Positions 19,273 to 28,604 of a DNA stretch of 64,000 nt are shown here, piece by piece (the first letter of the stretch is position 1; each line of letters begins with the position of its first letter). This DNA is from Chloroflexota bacterium (GTDB taxonomy: Bacteria > Chloroflexota > Anaerolineae > Anaerolineales > Villigracilaceae): the NCBI GenBank assembly GCA_021787595.1, contig JAJYLQ010000008.1, forward strand, positions 1 through 64,000. The letters run 5' to 3'. Under the pieces are notes generated by a model. The model saw only the letters and a list, made by a program, of their open reading frames with translations, had not been told where the DNA came from and did no database searches. The translations under genes were made by a program, and so were the position numbers.

Positions 19273-20211
19273 GTGTTTAGGATGATCCACGCTCATTCCC
19301 TGGATGAACTCCATCTTGAAAATGGCTGGCTGGCGGTGGGCGTCTTCGATGGCGTCCATCGCGGCCACCAGCAGATCCTCAAAAAATTGACCGCAGGCGC
19401 GCGTGAAGCCCATGCGCCCGCCGTCGTGTTGACGTTCTGGCCGCACCCGGCCACGGTTCTGGGACGCGGCGAAGTCAAATGCCTCACCGCGCCTGATGAA
19501 CGTGCTGAACTGCTCGGCTCATACGGCGTGGATTTTGTTGTGACGCACCCGTTCGATTTATCCGTCGCGAATTTATCGGCACGCGAATTTGTGACCCGGT
19601 TGAAACAGCATCTCGGCGTAAGACATTTGTTGATGGGCTACGACTTTGCGCTTGGCAAGGGCCGCGAGGGCAACGCAGCGCGCCTCGCGGAACTCGGACG
19701 CGAACTGGATTACACTACCGACGTGATCGAAGCCGTCAGCGACGAAAGCGGCGTGATCTCGTCAACCGAAATCCGCAAATTGGTTTCGCTGGGCGATGTG
19801 GCGGATGCCGCCAAACTGCTTGGGCATCCATACGCGCTGCACGGCCCTGTCATTCACGGCGACGGGCGCGGACGCAAGATCAATTTCCCGACAGCCAATC
19901 TGAATTATCCTGAAGAAAAACTGATCCCATCCAACGGGATTTATGTCTGCCGGGCGCGGGTGAAAGGCTCGAGGTACGCGGCCGCCGTCAATATCGGAGT
20001 CCGGCCCACGTTCGAGAATGAGGCGAAGAAGCCGATGGTGGAGGCGTATCTGCTCGACTTCGATCAGGACATCTATGGCGAAGATGTCCGGCTGGAATTC
20101 GTCGCGCGCTTGCGGGATGAATTGAAATTCGAATCTGTAGACGCGCTGGTCGAGCAGATGCAGCGCGATGTGGAAAAGACGCGCGAAGTTTTATCGAAGT
20201 CCGATGTTTAG
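19273..20211 (+). CDS. ribF: Bifunctional riboflavin kinase/FAD synthetase (GTG start at 19273 or ATG at 19282)
   Basis: VGVFDGVHRGHQQIL, PGRGRKINFPTANL-like HGDGRGRKINFPTANL, GVRPTFEN. Confidence 0.95.
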   Translation: MFRMIHAHSLDELHLENGWLAVGVFDGVHRGHQQILKKLTAGAREAHAPAVVLTFWPHPATVLGRGEVKCLTAPDERAELLGSYGVDFVVTHPFDLSVANLSAREFVTRLKQHLGVRHLLMGYDFALGKGREGNAARLAELGRELDYTTDVIEAVSDESGVISSTEIRKLVSLGDVADAAKLLGHPYALHGPVIHGDGRGRKINFPTANLNYPEEKLIPSNGIYVCRARVKGSRYAAAVNIGVRPTFENEAKKPMVEAYLLDFDQDIYGEDVRLEFVARLRDELKFESVDALVEQMQRDVEKTREVLSKSDV

Positions 20212-20212
20212 A

Positions 20213-20238
20213 GGGCGGCCAATGGGCCGCCTTTATTT
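20213..20238 (+). terminator. Intrinsic terminator after ribF
   Basis: GGCGGCC AAT GGGCCGCC followed by TTTATTT. Confidence 0.75.
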
Positions 20239-20248
20239 GACGTAGGCA

Positions 20249-20379
20249 TGTCATTCTGAGCGACCGGAGGGAGCGAAGAATCTCGCTTTTTCAGTTGGTT
20301 TTCCATTTAAAAAACTCTGAGATTGCTTCGTGGCGCCGGGTTTCGATACGTGGCGCCAAAGGCGCCACTCGCAATGACA
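20249..20379. repeat. TGTCATTCTGAG/TGTCATTGCGAG-family repeat
   Basis: TGTCATTCTGAGCGACCGGAGGGAGCGAAGAATCTC...GTGGCGCCAAAGGCGCCACTCGCAATGACA. Confidence 0.85.
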
Positions 20380-20505
20380 TATCCGGTTGTGCGAAGTTTG
20401 AATACTTTGTCTATAAATGGATTCGCGGCATTCGTTCATTCGTGAAATTAGCGTTAAATCTTTTCCCCGCAGGTTATAATCCGCCCGACTGCCAGAGGAG
20501 ACCCC

Positions 20506-21966
20506 ATGCCTGACCGACAAATCTATTTGTTATCGCCAAGAGAACTCAGCCCGGAAACGATCGCGGTTGCATTTGCGAAAACATCGCGCTCGCCCGAATC
20601 GTTTCGCGAGATCGCCGCCGGGCTGACCGAGGAAAAGTCCGCGCAGTTCCACGAGAAGTGGGTGGTGGGATACGGCCACGCGTCGGTGGCGGAACACGCG
20701 GTGCTTCACATTGCGTTTGAAAATGTCTCGCGGCTTGCCATCGAAAGCATCGAGTCGAACCGGCTCGCGTCATACACCGAGAAGTCCACGCGCTATCAAA
20801 AATGGGGAACGGACAATTTCTTCGTTCCAACTGAATTGGGTAATCATCCTTTGCGCGATGAATTTATCGAGACGTGCCGCCTCCTTTTCCGGACTTATAA
20901 CGATTCGCTGAATCCCGTGCGGACTCTTATCCTGAAGCGCGTCCAGCGCCGCGAGAACGAATCCGACGAAGCCATGGATCGCCGCCTGCGCTCGCAATAT
21001 GTGGATGTCTGCCGCTTCCTGCTGCCTGCCGCGTCATTGGCAAACGTCGGCATGACGGCCAATGCGCGCGTGCTGGAAAATGTGATTCGCAAGATGCTTT
21101 CGCATGAATTGGCTGAAGTGCGTGAGATCGGCGAACAAGTCAAAGCGGTTGCGAAGAGCGAAATCCCGACGCTGGTGAAATACGCGGATGTAGTGCCTTA
21201 TCTGGTGGAAACGAATAAAGAACTTGACGGATATGTAAATCGCAAAACGAAAAACGAAAATCGGGAATCGGGGATCGGGAATCGTAAATCGGAAATCGGA
21301 AATCGAAAATTAAATGACTTTTGTGTTCTTGTTGATTACGATAAAGATGGCGAAACGAAAGTGCTTGCCGCGACTTTGTATCGTTTCGGTGAAATGACAT
21401 ATGCCGACGCGCTAAATCATGTCAAATCGTTGAATGAATCTCAACGCGTTCAATTAGCCGATACTTTGCTCGGACGATTGGAAGAACATGATATCCCGTT
21501 GCGCGAATTGGAATATGCGACCTACGCATTCGATCTGGTCATGGATCAGGGCGCGTATGCTGAATTCAAACGTCACCGCATGATGACGCAGACGCCGCAG
21601 ATGCTGACGACGCGGCTTGGGTACGCGGTGCCGCGTCTGATAACGGAGGCCGGCTTCGGGTCCGAGTATGAGGCGGCGATGAAAGCCGCGGCGGAGATGT
21701 GCGAAAAGTTGGATGAGTTCGATCCGCGCGTCGCGCAATATGTCGTCCCCAACGGATATTACCGCCGTGTGCTGGCCCAATTCAATTTGCGTGAGGCGTA
21801 TCATTTCTGCCAGCTGCGCGGCGCATCCAACGCGCATTTTTCGATCCGCAAGATCGCGCATCGGATTCATGATGAGCTTGCCCGCGTCCATCCGGCACTG
21901 ACGAAGTTTATGCACCTGCCCGATGAAACATGGCAGGAGGTGGAAGAAAAATATTTTGTGGATTGA
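20506..21966 (+). CDS. ThyX-like protein (FAD-dependent thymidylate synthase family) with two ThyX-like halves
   Basis: First half VVGYGHASVAEHAVLHIAFENVSRLAIESIE; second half FKRHRMMTQTPQMLTTRLGYAVP...NLREAYHFCQLRGASNAHFSIRKIAHRIHDEL. Confidence 0.85.
   Translation: MPDRQIYLLSPRELSPETIAVAFAKTSRSPESFREIAAGLTEEKSAQFHEKWVVGYGHASVAEHAVLHIAFENVSRLAIESIESNRLASYTEKSTRYQKWGTDNFFVPTELGNHPLRDEFIETCRLLFRTYNDSLNPVRTLILKRVQRRENESDEAMDRRLRSQYVDVCRFLLPAASLANVGMTANARVLENVIRKMLSHELAEVREIGEQVKAVAKSEIPTLVKYADVVPYLVETNKELDGYVNRKTKNENRESGIGNRKSEIGNRKLNDFCVLVDYDKDGETKVLAATLYRFGEMTYADALNHVKSLNESQRVQLADTLLGRLEEHDIPLRELEYATYAFDLVMDQGAYAEFKRHRMMTQTPQMLTTRLGYAVPRLITEAGFGSEYEAAMKAAAEMCEKLDEFDPRVAQYVVPNGYYRRVLAQFNLREAYHFCQLRGASNAHFSIRKIAHRIHDELARVHPALTKFMHLPDETWQEVEEKYFVD
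21239..21312. repeat. Short-unit low-complexity repeat ((G)GAAATCG/GGGAATCG type) inside the ThyX-like gene
   Basis: AATCGGGAATCGGGGATCGGGAATCGTAAATCGGAAATCGGAAATCG; encodes NRKTKNENRESGIGNRKSEIGNRK. Confidence 0.85.
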
Positions 21967-21969
21967 TTC

Positions 21970-22031
21970 GTAGGGGCATAGCGGGACGGAAAATGATTTT
22001 GATCGTCGCGCAGCCTGCTATGCCCCTACAC
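21970..22031. repeat. GTAGGGGCATAGC...GCTATGCCCCTAC inverted-repeat element between convergent genes
   Basis: Terminal inverted repeat read directly; related ends at 11485 and 51812. Confidence 0.75.
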
Positions 22032-22033
22032 GT

Positions 22034-23014
22034 TCATTCTTCTTCTTTCTTTTCGATCCCAAAAATCTTATCCATTCTTTCCAATACTTCCGGCGTCAGC
22101 TTCGGCGCAACTTCAGCGGCCTTCATGTTCTCATGGACTTGTTCGATGCGGCTCGCGCCCGTGATGACCGTACTGACAAATGGATTCTTCAAGCACCACG
22201 CAATGGCCATCTGCGAAAGCTTGCACTTCAATTCCTTCGTAATCGGTTCGAGCGCTTTGACCTTGGCAATATTATCCGGGTCGGTCAATTGCTTCTTCAC
22301 CCACTCGTAACCTTTGAGCGTGGCGCGGCTGTTTTCAGGGATACCCCGGCTGTATTTGCCGGTCAGCAAACCCGAAGCAAGCGGACTCCACGTTGTCGAG
22401 CCGTAACCATAATCCTTGTAAAACCGCGCATAATCACCTTCGAAGCGATGGCGCCTGAACAGGTTGTATTGCGGCTGTTCGACGACCGGTTTATGCAAAT
22501 GATGCCTTTCCGCAATTTCAATCGCCTGCACAATTTCGGACGCGGCCCATTCGGAGGTTCCCCAATACATTGCCTTGCCCCATTCGATGATGTTGTGCAT
22601 GGCCCAAACTGTTTCTTCGATGGGTGTGGTTGGATCGGGACGATGACAATAAAGAATATCCACGTAATCCAGCCGGAGTCGTTCGAGCGAACCGTTAATG
22701 GCTTCGATCAGCCGCTTGCGATTCAGCGTGCTGCGTTCGTTGACGCTTTCATTTATTCCCCAATAGACTTTGGTCGAGACAAGATAACTGCCGCGCCGCC
22801 AGGCGAGCTTCTTCAGCGCCGCTCCCATCACTTCTTCCGATTTGCCGCCGGCGTACGCTTCGGCGTTGTCGAAGAAGTTGACGCCCGCGTCGTGCGCGGC
22901 GGACATCATTTCCACTGCCGCTTTTACGTTCACCTGATTGCCGAATGTGATCCACGAGCCGAATGAAAGTTCGCTGACGCGGATTCCCGTGCGGCCAAGA
23001 TGACGATATTCCAT
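22034..23014 (-). CDS. Aldo/keto reductase (potassium channel beta-subunit-like subfamily)
   Basis: [70 protein letters not shown]. Confidence 0.93.
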   Translation of the reverse strand: MEYRHLGRTGIRVSELSFGSWITFGNQVNVKAAVEMMSAAHDAGVNFFDNAEAYAGGKSEEVMGAALKKLAWRRGSYLVSTKVYWGINESVNERSTLNRKRLIEAINGSLERLRLDYVDILYCHRPDPTTPIEETVWAMHNIIEWGKAMYWGTSEWAASEIVQAIEIAERHHLHKPVVEQPQYNLFRRHRFEGDYARFYKDYGYGSTTWSPLASGLLTGKYSRGIPENSRATLKGYEWVKKQLTDPDNIAKVKALEPITKELKCKLSQMAIAWCLKNPFVSTVITGASRIEQVHENMKAAEVAPKLTPEVLERMDKIFGIEKKEEE

Positions 23015-23034
23015 GTTACCTCCAAGGATTGATA

Positions 23035-23158
23035 TGTCATTGCGAAGCGGCAAAGCCGCTGTGGCAATCTCATGTAACAATCAGTTGCCTGTTTGAGAAG
23101 ATTGCTTCGTGGCGCCTTTGGCGCCACTACTCAACCACCAGCGCCACTCGCAATGACA
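23035..23158. repeat. TGTCATTGCGA-family palindromic repeat
   Basis: TGTCATTGCGAAGCGGC...GTGGCGCCTTTGGCGCCAC...CTCGCAATGACA. Confidence 0.85.
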
Positions 23159-23180
23159 GATGAACAATTATAATCATCTT

Positions 23181-24125
23181 ATGCGATATGCTTTGATTCT
23201 ATTGTGTTTGCTGGCGGCGGCTTGCGCGCCGCAGGCTGCAAAAGACACGACGCTGCCGGATGCCGCGACTCTTCGACCCTATCAAACAACGATACCCAGC
23301 GCGACCGCCTCCACACCGGACGGGCTGGTGGTTTCTGTCCAGACGCCTTTAGTTACGCCGACGCCGTTCGCGTACACGATTGCATCCGGCGACACGCTGG
23401 GTCAGATCGCGGAAAAATTCCATGTGTCCCTTGACGCGCTGATGGCGGCCAATCCCACCATTGACCCGAATTCGATGACGGTCGGACATACGATTTTGAT
23501 TCCGGGTAATCCAGCCAACTCGAGCGGCCAGGGGACTCCGACTCCAGTTCCATTTCCTGTTCGGCAAATCGCATGTCATCCAACAGCGGACGGCGGGATG
23601 TGGTGCTCCATTCTTGTTCATAATGATTCATCGAACTTTATTGAAAATGTGACCGCGCAAGTTACGCTGCTGGATTCGAACGGCAAGCCCATTGCCAGCC
23701 AAACCGCGCTGATGCCGCTGGACATTCTCGCGCCGAACACATCCATGCCGCTGACGACTTTCTTCGCGCCGGATGTTCCATCAGATGCGAAGCCGCGGGC
23801 GCAAATTTTGTCGGCCAATCAGGTGGCTCCAAACGATCCGCGTTATCTGCCTGCGACAATTCAAAATTCATTGGTGCAGGTGGATTGGTCCGGACTCGAC
23901 GCGCAAGTCAGCGGGAAAGTTGCGCTGCCTGCAAATGTCAGTCCCGCGATTCTGGTTTGGGTGGCGGCGACGGCTTATGATGCGAGCGGAAATGTTATCG
24001 GCGTGCGGAGATGGGAATCGAAAGCAGGCATCCAACCGGGAGGAAGTTTGCCTTTCGATTTTATGATCTCGAGCGCTGGCGGGACGATCACGCGTGTGGA
24101 TTTGGCAGTGGAAGCGAGACCGTGA
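23181..24125 (+). CDS. LysM-domain lipoprotein
   Basis: LILLCLLAAACAPQ lipobox; YTIASGDTLGQIAEKFHVSLDALMAANPTIDPNSMTVGHTILIP. Confidence 0.85.
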   Translation: MRYALILLCLLAAACAPQAAKDTTLPDAATLRPYQTTIPSATASTPDGLVVSVQTPLVTPTPFAYTIASGDTLGQIAEKFHVSLDALMAANPTIDPNSMTVGHTILIPGNPANSSGQGTPTPVPFPVRQIACHPTADGGMWCSILVHNDSSNFIENVTAQVTLLDSNGKPIASQTALMPLDILAPNTSMPLTTFFAPDVPSDAKPRAQILSANQVAPNDPRYLPATIQNSLVQVDWSGLDAQVSGKVALPANVSPAILVWVAATAYDASGNVIGVRRWESKAGIQPGGSLPFDFMISSAGGTITRVDLAVEARP

Positions 24126-24266
24126 GAGGGAAGAAGTAAGGAGAAAGAAGTGAGAAGATTCACGTCGTTGCGAGCGCTTCGTTGCGAGCGCTGGTCGAGT
24201 TGCCCTGACTGGCAAAGCCGTGTCGAAGGGCTTATCGAGACCAAGCGAAGCAACGACGTATAAAAA

Positions 24267-24578
24267 TTATTTCTTTGTCTGCTTTCCGTCTTCCTTGCGA
24301 TTGGTAACGCTCGCCATAAATCCGACAACCAGAACGCCAACGATCAATAGCAGAGCCAGACAGGTAAAGCCCAACATCAATGTCAATGAAAGCGGCGGAG
24401 CGGATGGCGTTTCTGTCGGAGCGGGCGCAGGTGGGATGGGTGTCGGCGTGGCGGCTTGAACCGAATTGAACGGGCGCACGCCCGGAGTCCGCGCGGTGAG
24501 GCGGAATGCAAAAGCTGCTGGAACGGGCAGAAGAATCGAAGTCAAAAGAGCAATGAGCGCAATTTGTTTTATCCGCAT
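24267..24578 (-). CDS. Small hypothetical membrane protein
   Basis: Start chosen at MRIKQIALIALLTSILL; Pro/Thr linker then TM segment. Confidence 0.5.
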   Translation of the reverse strand: MRIKQIALIALLTSILLPVPAAFAFRLTARTPGVRPFNSVQAATPTPIPPAPAPTETPSAPPLSLTLMLGFTCLALLLIVGVLVVGFMASVTNRKEDGKQTKK

Positions 24579-24696
24579 GTTTCCTCGTGACAGTTCCCAA
24601 TTATAGACGAAGGTTCGGCGCGCAGTGAATTTGCATTTTGACGGGTTTGGCTGTATGCTTGTTGTGAGATAAGTCGAACGTTGAGGGAAAGTCCCG

Positions 24697-25512
24697 ATGA
24701 TGAAATTCGTCAGACTGATTCCTTTGCTGGTCACTCCGATGATTCTGCTGGCTTCATGCGGCCCAGTGCCAACTCCTTCGCCTGCTCCCGCCACACAGTC
24801 TCCTGCAACAGAAGCGCCTACAACTGTCAGCACTCCGACCCTCCCGCCAACGACAGCGCCGATCGTCGTCACGCCCACTTTCGCTGCGCCGCTCACACCA
24901 TCCGGGCCGACCGCGGCGAGTACGCTTTCGGTCGCCGATCAACTGTCACAGATTGACGCCATCCTGAAGCAATCCATCGGCGCGAGCATCGCGTACAACA
25001 AACCCGAAACCATGAAGCTCGACGAAACGACCACGATCCAACTTTTGCTCAACCCATCGGTTTCGCCGGAGGCTTTGGGCACGCAGGTGACCGCCAGCGG
25101 GCAGGTTACGACAGCCAGCATCCAGATCACGCCGCGCATGAAGGCGCTTTTGATCTCCGATGACCGCAATGCGTTCGCGATCCAGCCCCTGCACGATAAC
25201 CCCGAACAACTCGTCAGCGGCACGGAGACGACGCAATGGACCTGGCGTGTGACGGCGCGCAAGAGCGGCACGCAAAGGCTGACGCTGACGCTGTATCGGC
25301 TGGTGCAATATCAGGGCGAGGATTACTGGCGCGAGATCGAATCGTATCAGGCGAACATTGACGTGCAGGTGACGCTGGCGCAGCGCCTCAGCTCTCTGGA
25401 CTGGAAGTGGATCGCTGGTATTCTGGTGACCGCCCTGCTCATCCCGGCTTTCTGGCGCTGGATGGATTATCGAAAGAAGAATGCGAGGAGAGCAGGTACT
25501 AGAAAGAGGTAA
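24697..25512 (+). CDS. Hypothetical lipoprotein with Thr/Pro-rich linker and C-terminal TM
   Basis: IPLLVTPMILLASCGPVPTPSPAP lipobox; WIAGILVTALLIPAFWRWMDY TM. Confidence 0.7.
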   Translation: MMKFVRLIPLLVTPMILLASCGPVPTPSPAPATQSPATEAPTTVSTPTLPPTTAPIVVTPTFAAPLTPSGPTAASTLSVADQLSQIDAILKQSIGASIAYNKPETMKLDETTTIQLLLNPSVSPEALGTQVTASGQVTTASIQITPRMKALLISDDRNAFAIQPLHDNPEQLVSGTETTQWTWRVTARKSGTQRLTLTLYRLVQYQGEDYWREIESYQANIDVQVTLAQRLSSLDWKWIAGILVTALLIPAFWRWMDYRKKNARRAGTRKR

Positions 25513-25810
25513 AAAGCAACGAGTGATAAATTATTGAAAGAACGCAACGCACTCACAAAGCCGCTGAATTTCTCTTTGCAACTTCGTCGGCCAACTCACT
25601 TCTCTCTACCCTCTGCCTCATGGTTTTCGCAAAGTCGCTTGACGGGAATTGAAGTCTGTGGCGTAGCAGGAGCAAATAAGGGCGGGAACAGCGAATTTTC
25701 GCTTTCTGCACGAAACCAAAGCCTGCAAATCCGGACCTTGCGAAAGCCATGCCCTCTGCCTTTTCCATGCTTGACATGCCTTTGCCTTGCCCGTATAATC
25801 CCCGTCGCCT

Positions 25811-25882
25811 TCCTCGCTAGCTCAACGGCAGAGCGGGCGGCTGTTAACCGCTAGGTTCGAGGTTCAAATCCTCGGCGAGGAG
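25811..25882 (+). tRNA. tRNA-Asn (anticodon GTT)
   Basis: TCCTCGC...GCGAGGA acceptor stem, GCGG CTGTTAA CCGC anticodon arm, GGTTCAAATC T loop; no encoded CCA. Confidence 0.93.
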
Positions 25883-25893
25883 CTTTTGGGCAA

Positions 25894-25933
25894 AAAAATT
25901 TCGTCCTTACTCAGGTGTAAGGACGAAATTTTT
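25894..25933. terminator. Strong hairpin terminator (potentially bidirectional) after tRNA-Asn
   Basis: AAAAATTTCGTCCTTAC TCAGGT GTAAGGACGAAATTTTT. Confidence 0.85.
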
Positions 25934-26728
25934 GTTTATAGCTGGGAAAGCTGCTGAATTTGAATTAATGATTTTCGCTGCATGTATGTTGGCGCCACGA
26001 AGCAATCTCCTGTTTTCACTCCTGGCGGGCGCGGATGTACACGGAAAAAGCCTTTGAGAATCCGCGCTTTCCGCGTCCAAAGTAGAAAGAGTTGTACATT
26101 GGGTAATCGATATCCAAAACTGCAGATATCCCGCTTGGTACAAAGGATCAGGTTTTCTCAATTTTCTTTGACCTTTGCCGCTCTACAGATTTTAAGTCTT
26201 AAGGGCCTGTAAAAGGATAAGCTCCCTCAGCCATCATAGAACGATGTTGTTGCGAAGCTTTGGCGGCTGCTGGCTGGGAGAACGCGACGGCGTAGGCGTC
26301 TAGGACGCGGCTTGCTCCATCACGTAGGCTTGCATCGTTGCGTGGACGATGGCATCCCATCGCAACTTGTTGTGAGATTTCGGGCTGGAAGACGGCTTGA
26401 TCGGGCGGGCGGAAGAAGTAGATGACGCGCGTGCGGAAATCGTCGAGACACCATGCGAGGCGCTCATGCACAGGTAATACACGCCAACCGCAAGGACAAC
26501 CAGCACAGGTACGGCAAGAATACTGGTAAGGCGTTTGGACTGGAAAAGATTATAAAACAAAAAGATTTTGGAAATTGAGCGCGTACAGTAGAAATGGATT
26601 GGCGCAATAACGAGAATTTGTTGAAGCAATTTAAGGTATAAGATAGAAAGCAGGTTCGGCGCGCACAGCACCTGAGTTCACTAATGTGATTGCAGGGATG
26701 GGATTCGTTGCATTCACTGTGAGGAGTG

Positions 26729-27394
26729 ATGGAAATTATTTTGCCTGTGCTGCTATTTGGCTCGGCGATCCTTGATTGGATCGCGACTTTCAAAGAATGG
26801 AGAAGGGCGGAGATATTTGCCAAACCGTCAGTCATGATCTTCTTGTTCCTGGGGCTTTACGCAGAAACAAGGCTTCATGGCGCTTTGCTCTGGTTCGGCA
26901 TTGGGATTCTTTTTTCGTTGATCGGCGACGTATTGCTGCTTTCGCCGGATCGTTTGTTCCTGCCGGGACTGGTCGCCTTTCTGCTGGCGCACATTGCTTA
27001 CATCGTCGGGTTTAATAACGAAGTCGTTGTTTTTGGTGCGTGGGATGTTTTCCTCGTTGCGATGATTCTTTTAGCTGCCTTTCGGATTTTGCAGCGATTG
27101 ATTCTTGCTCTGCAATCGAAGGGAATGAATAGACTGATTCTGCCCGTTGAGGTATATGGTTTGACCATCAGCACGATGTTGTTCTTCGCCATGCGGACGA
27201 TCGCGAATTCGAACTGGCAGGCGGGTGAGGCAGGCTTGGTCAGCATCGGCGCGTTTCTGTTTTATATTTCAGATATTATTCTGGCTTGGAATCGGTTTGT
27301 ATCCCCGATTAAGAATGGGCGGTTGTTGAATATCATTGCCTACCATCTTGGGCAGATCGCGCTAATCATTGGTATGGCAATGCACTTCGGATAA
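26729..27394 (+). CDS. YhhN family membrane protein (lysoplasmalogenase-like)
   Basis: KPSVMIFLFLGLY, GILFSLIGDVLLLSPDRLFLPGLVAFLLAHIAYI. Confidence 0.8.
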   Translation: MEIILPVLLFGSAILDWIATFKEWRRAEIFAKPSVMIFLFLGLYAETRLHGALLWFGIGILFSLIGDVLLLSPDRLFLPGLVAFLLAHIAYIVGFNNEVVVFGAWDVFLVAMILLAAFRILQRLILALQSKGMNRLILPVEVYGLTISTMLFFAMRTIANSNWQAGEAGLVSIGAFLFYISDIILAWNRFVSPIKNGRLLNIIAYHLGQIALIIGMAMHFG

Positions 27395-27463
27395 ATGGAG
27401 ATGGGCGCAATGACGGGAATGGGTTGAAGAGGGTGGGATATAAAATTGACAAACGAAAATAGA

Positions 27464-28303
27464 TTACATATGGCTCACCCATTCCTTTACAAGAGCAGGA
27501 AGTCTTTCAACGACCTCATGGCCAAATAAGACCTCATCAATCAAACCCATATGCAATAAGTCAACAATTCGGCAAAGATACGATTTTCCTTGAGTCCACC
27601 AAGTATCATGTGCATCAATAATCAGATAGTGTTGAATCTTGATACCTTCATGTTCCTTCAATTCTTCAAGTTCCAGTCCATCTAAAAGTGTTTCGTAAAT
27701 TCCATCTGCAACACGACTTCCAAAAGTGGTTGTGTAATAGTATTCCTTAATTTCCCAAATCGCTATGGGATTCACACTGCTTGGGAATACCCCGTCCACA
27801 CGGCGAGCTAAAGTGCGAACAGGTAAATTATTTTTGGTAATGGTTGTCAATTGATGAGGGCCATAATCGCATGGCCAACCTTTTGAATTTGCTTCAATTA
27901 ACATGTTTACCAATCCTGTTAAGTAAGCAGGCGCTTTCTTCTTGCCTTTCTGCTTATTCACAGGAATTGGGCATGATGGCTTAAGTCTGGAAAGATGATC
28001 GCGAAAAACCTGCTTCGCTTTTCTTCCATCCATCAATCGCGGCTCAACATAATTATTCAAGATGTCGGCGCGGTAAACAAAATATTCTTCTAAAAGCAAG
28101 CCCATTTTCTGAGAGCTCACTACTTGAATTCGCAATTGGTCGTAATCAATTTCAAGTTCACCAAGTTTGAGTTTTATTTCATCCACTGATGGAATTTTTA
28201 TTTGATTTGTCCCTTTTGCTGTATAACCGACCTCTTGACTAATCAGGCGAACACTTGCCCAAAATGTCTTTGGCAGATTCAAGAATTTATCATTTGCTTT
28301 CAC
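27464..28303 (-). CDS. Putative type II restriction endonuclease
   Basis: VDGVFPSSVNPIAIWEIKEYYYTTTFGSRVADGIYE (PD-(D/E)xK-like D...ExK); in operon with XRE protein and divergent DNA methylase. Confidence 0.7.
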   Translation of the reverse strand: MKANDKFLNLPKTFWASVRLISQEVGYTAKGTNQIKIPSVDEIKLKLGELEIDYDQLRIQVVSSQKMGLLLEEYFVYRADILNNYVEPRLMDGRKAKQVFRDHLSRLKPSCPIPVNKQKGKKKAPAYLTGLVNMLIEANSKGWPCDYGPHQLTTITKNNLPVRTLARRVDGVFPSSVNPIAIWEIKEYYYTTTFGSRVADGIYETLLDGLELEELKEHEGIKIQHYLIIDAHDTWWTQGKSYLCRIVDLLHMGLIDEVLFGHEVVERLPALVKEWVSHM

Positions 28304-28544
28304 CTAAGCTATCCTCCAGTTCTCTTATGAATTCTTGCAAAGGAATACCAATCGCTTGGCAAACTTGGCGCAATTCCAAAATATCAAGTTGGCGATCTCC
28401 AGATTCATATTTGCTGATGAAGGATTGAGGAACGCCCAACTTTTCAGCCAACTCAATTTGCCGAATTCCTTTATCTTGGCGAATCCTTTTCAGCAATTCT
28501 TGGAATTTTTCGCGTTGTACGTTTTTGTTCTTTTTTTTCATCAC
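28290..28544 (-). CDS. XRE-family HTH protein, putative R-M controller
   Basis: LLKRIRQDKGIRQIELAEKLGVPQSFISKYESGDRQLDILELRQVCQAIG; overlaps the endonuclease gene by 14 bp. Confidence 0.85.
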   Translation of the reverse strand: MMKKKNKNVQREKFQELLKRIRQDKGIRQIELAEKLGVPQSFISKYESGDRQLDILELRQVCQAIGIPLQEFIRELEDSLGESK

Positions 28545-28558
28545 CTATTCCATTGACA

Positions 28559-28579
28559 AATATCCCAAAACAGGATATT
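28559..28579. promoter_or_regulatory. Candidate controller-protein operator between C/R and M genes
   Basis: AATATCC CAAAACA GGATATT perfect 7-bp arms, just upstream of TATAAT at 28591-28596 and the methylase ATG at 28605. Confidence 0.5.
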
Positions 28580-28604
28580 ATTTTGCTTGGTATAATGACA
28601 CATT

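Noticed and set aside
26199-26835. Candidate decayed transposase or integrase ORFs on the minus strand
   Set aside because: No catalytic motif could be recognised in any frame; left as an unexplained region only.
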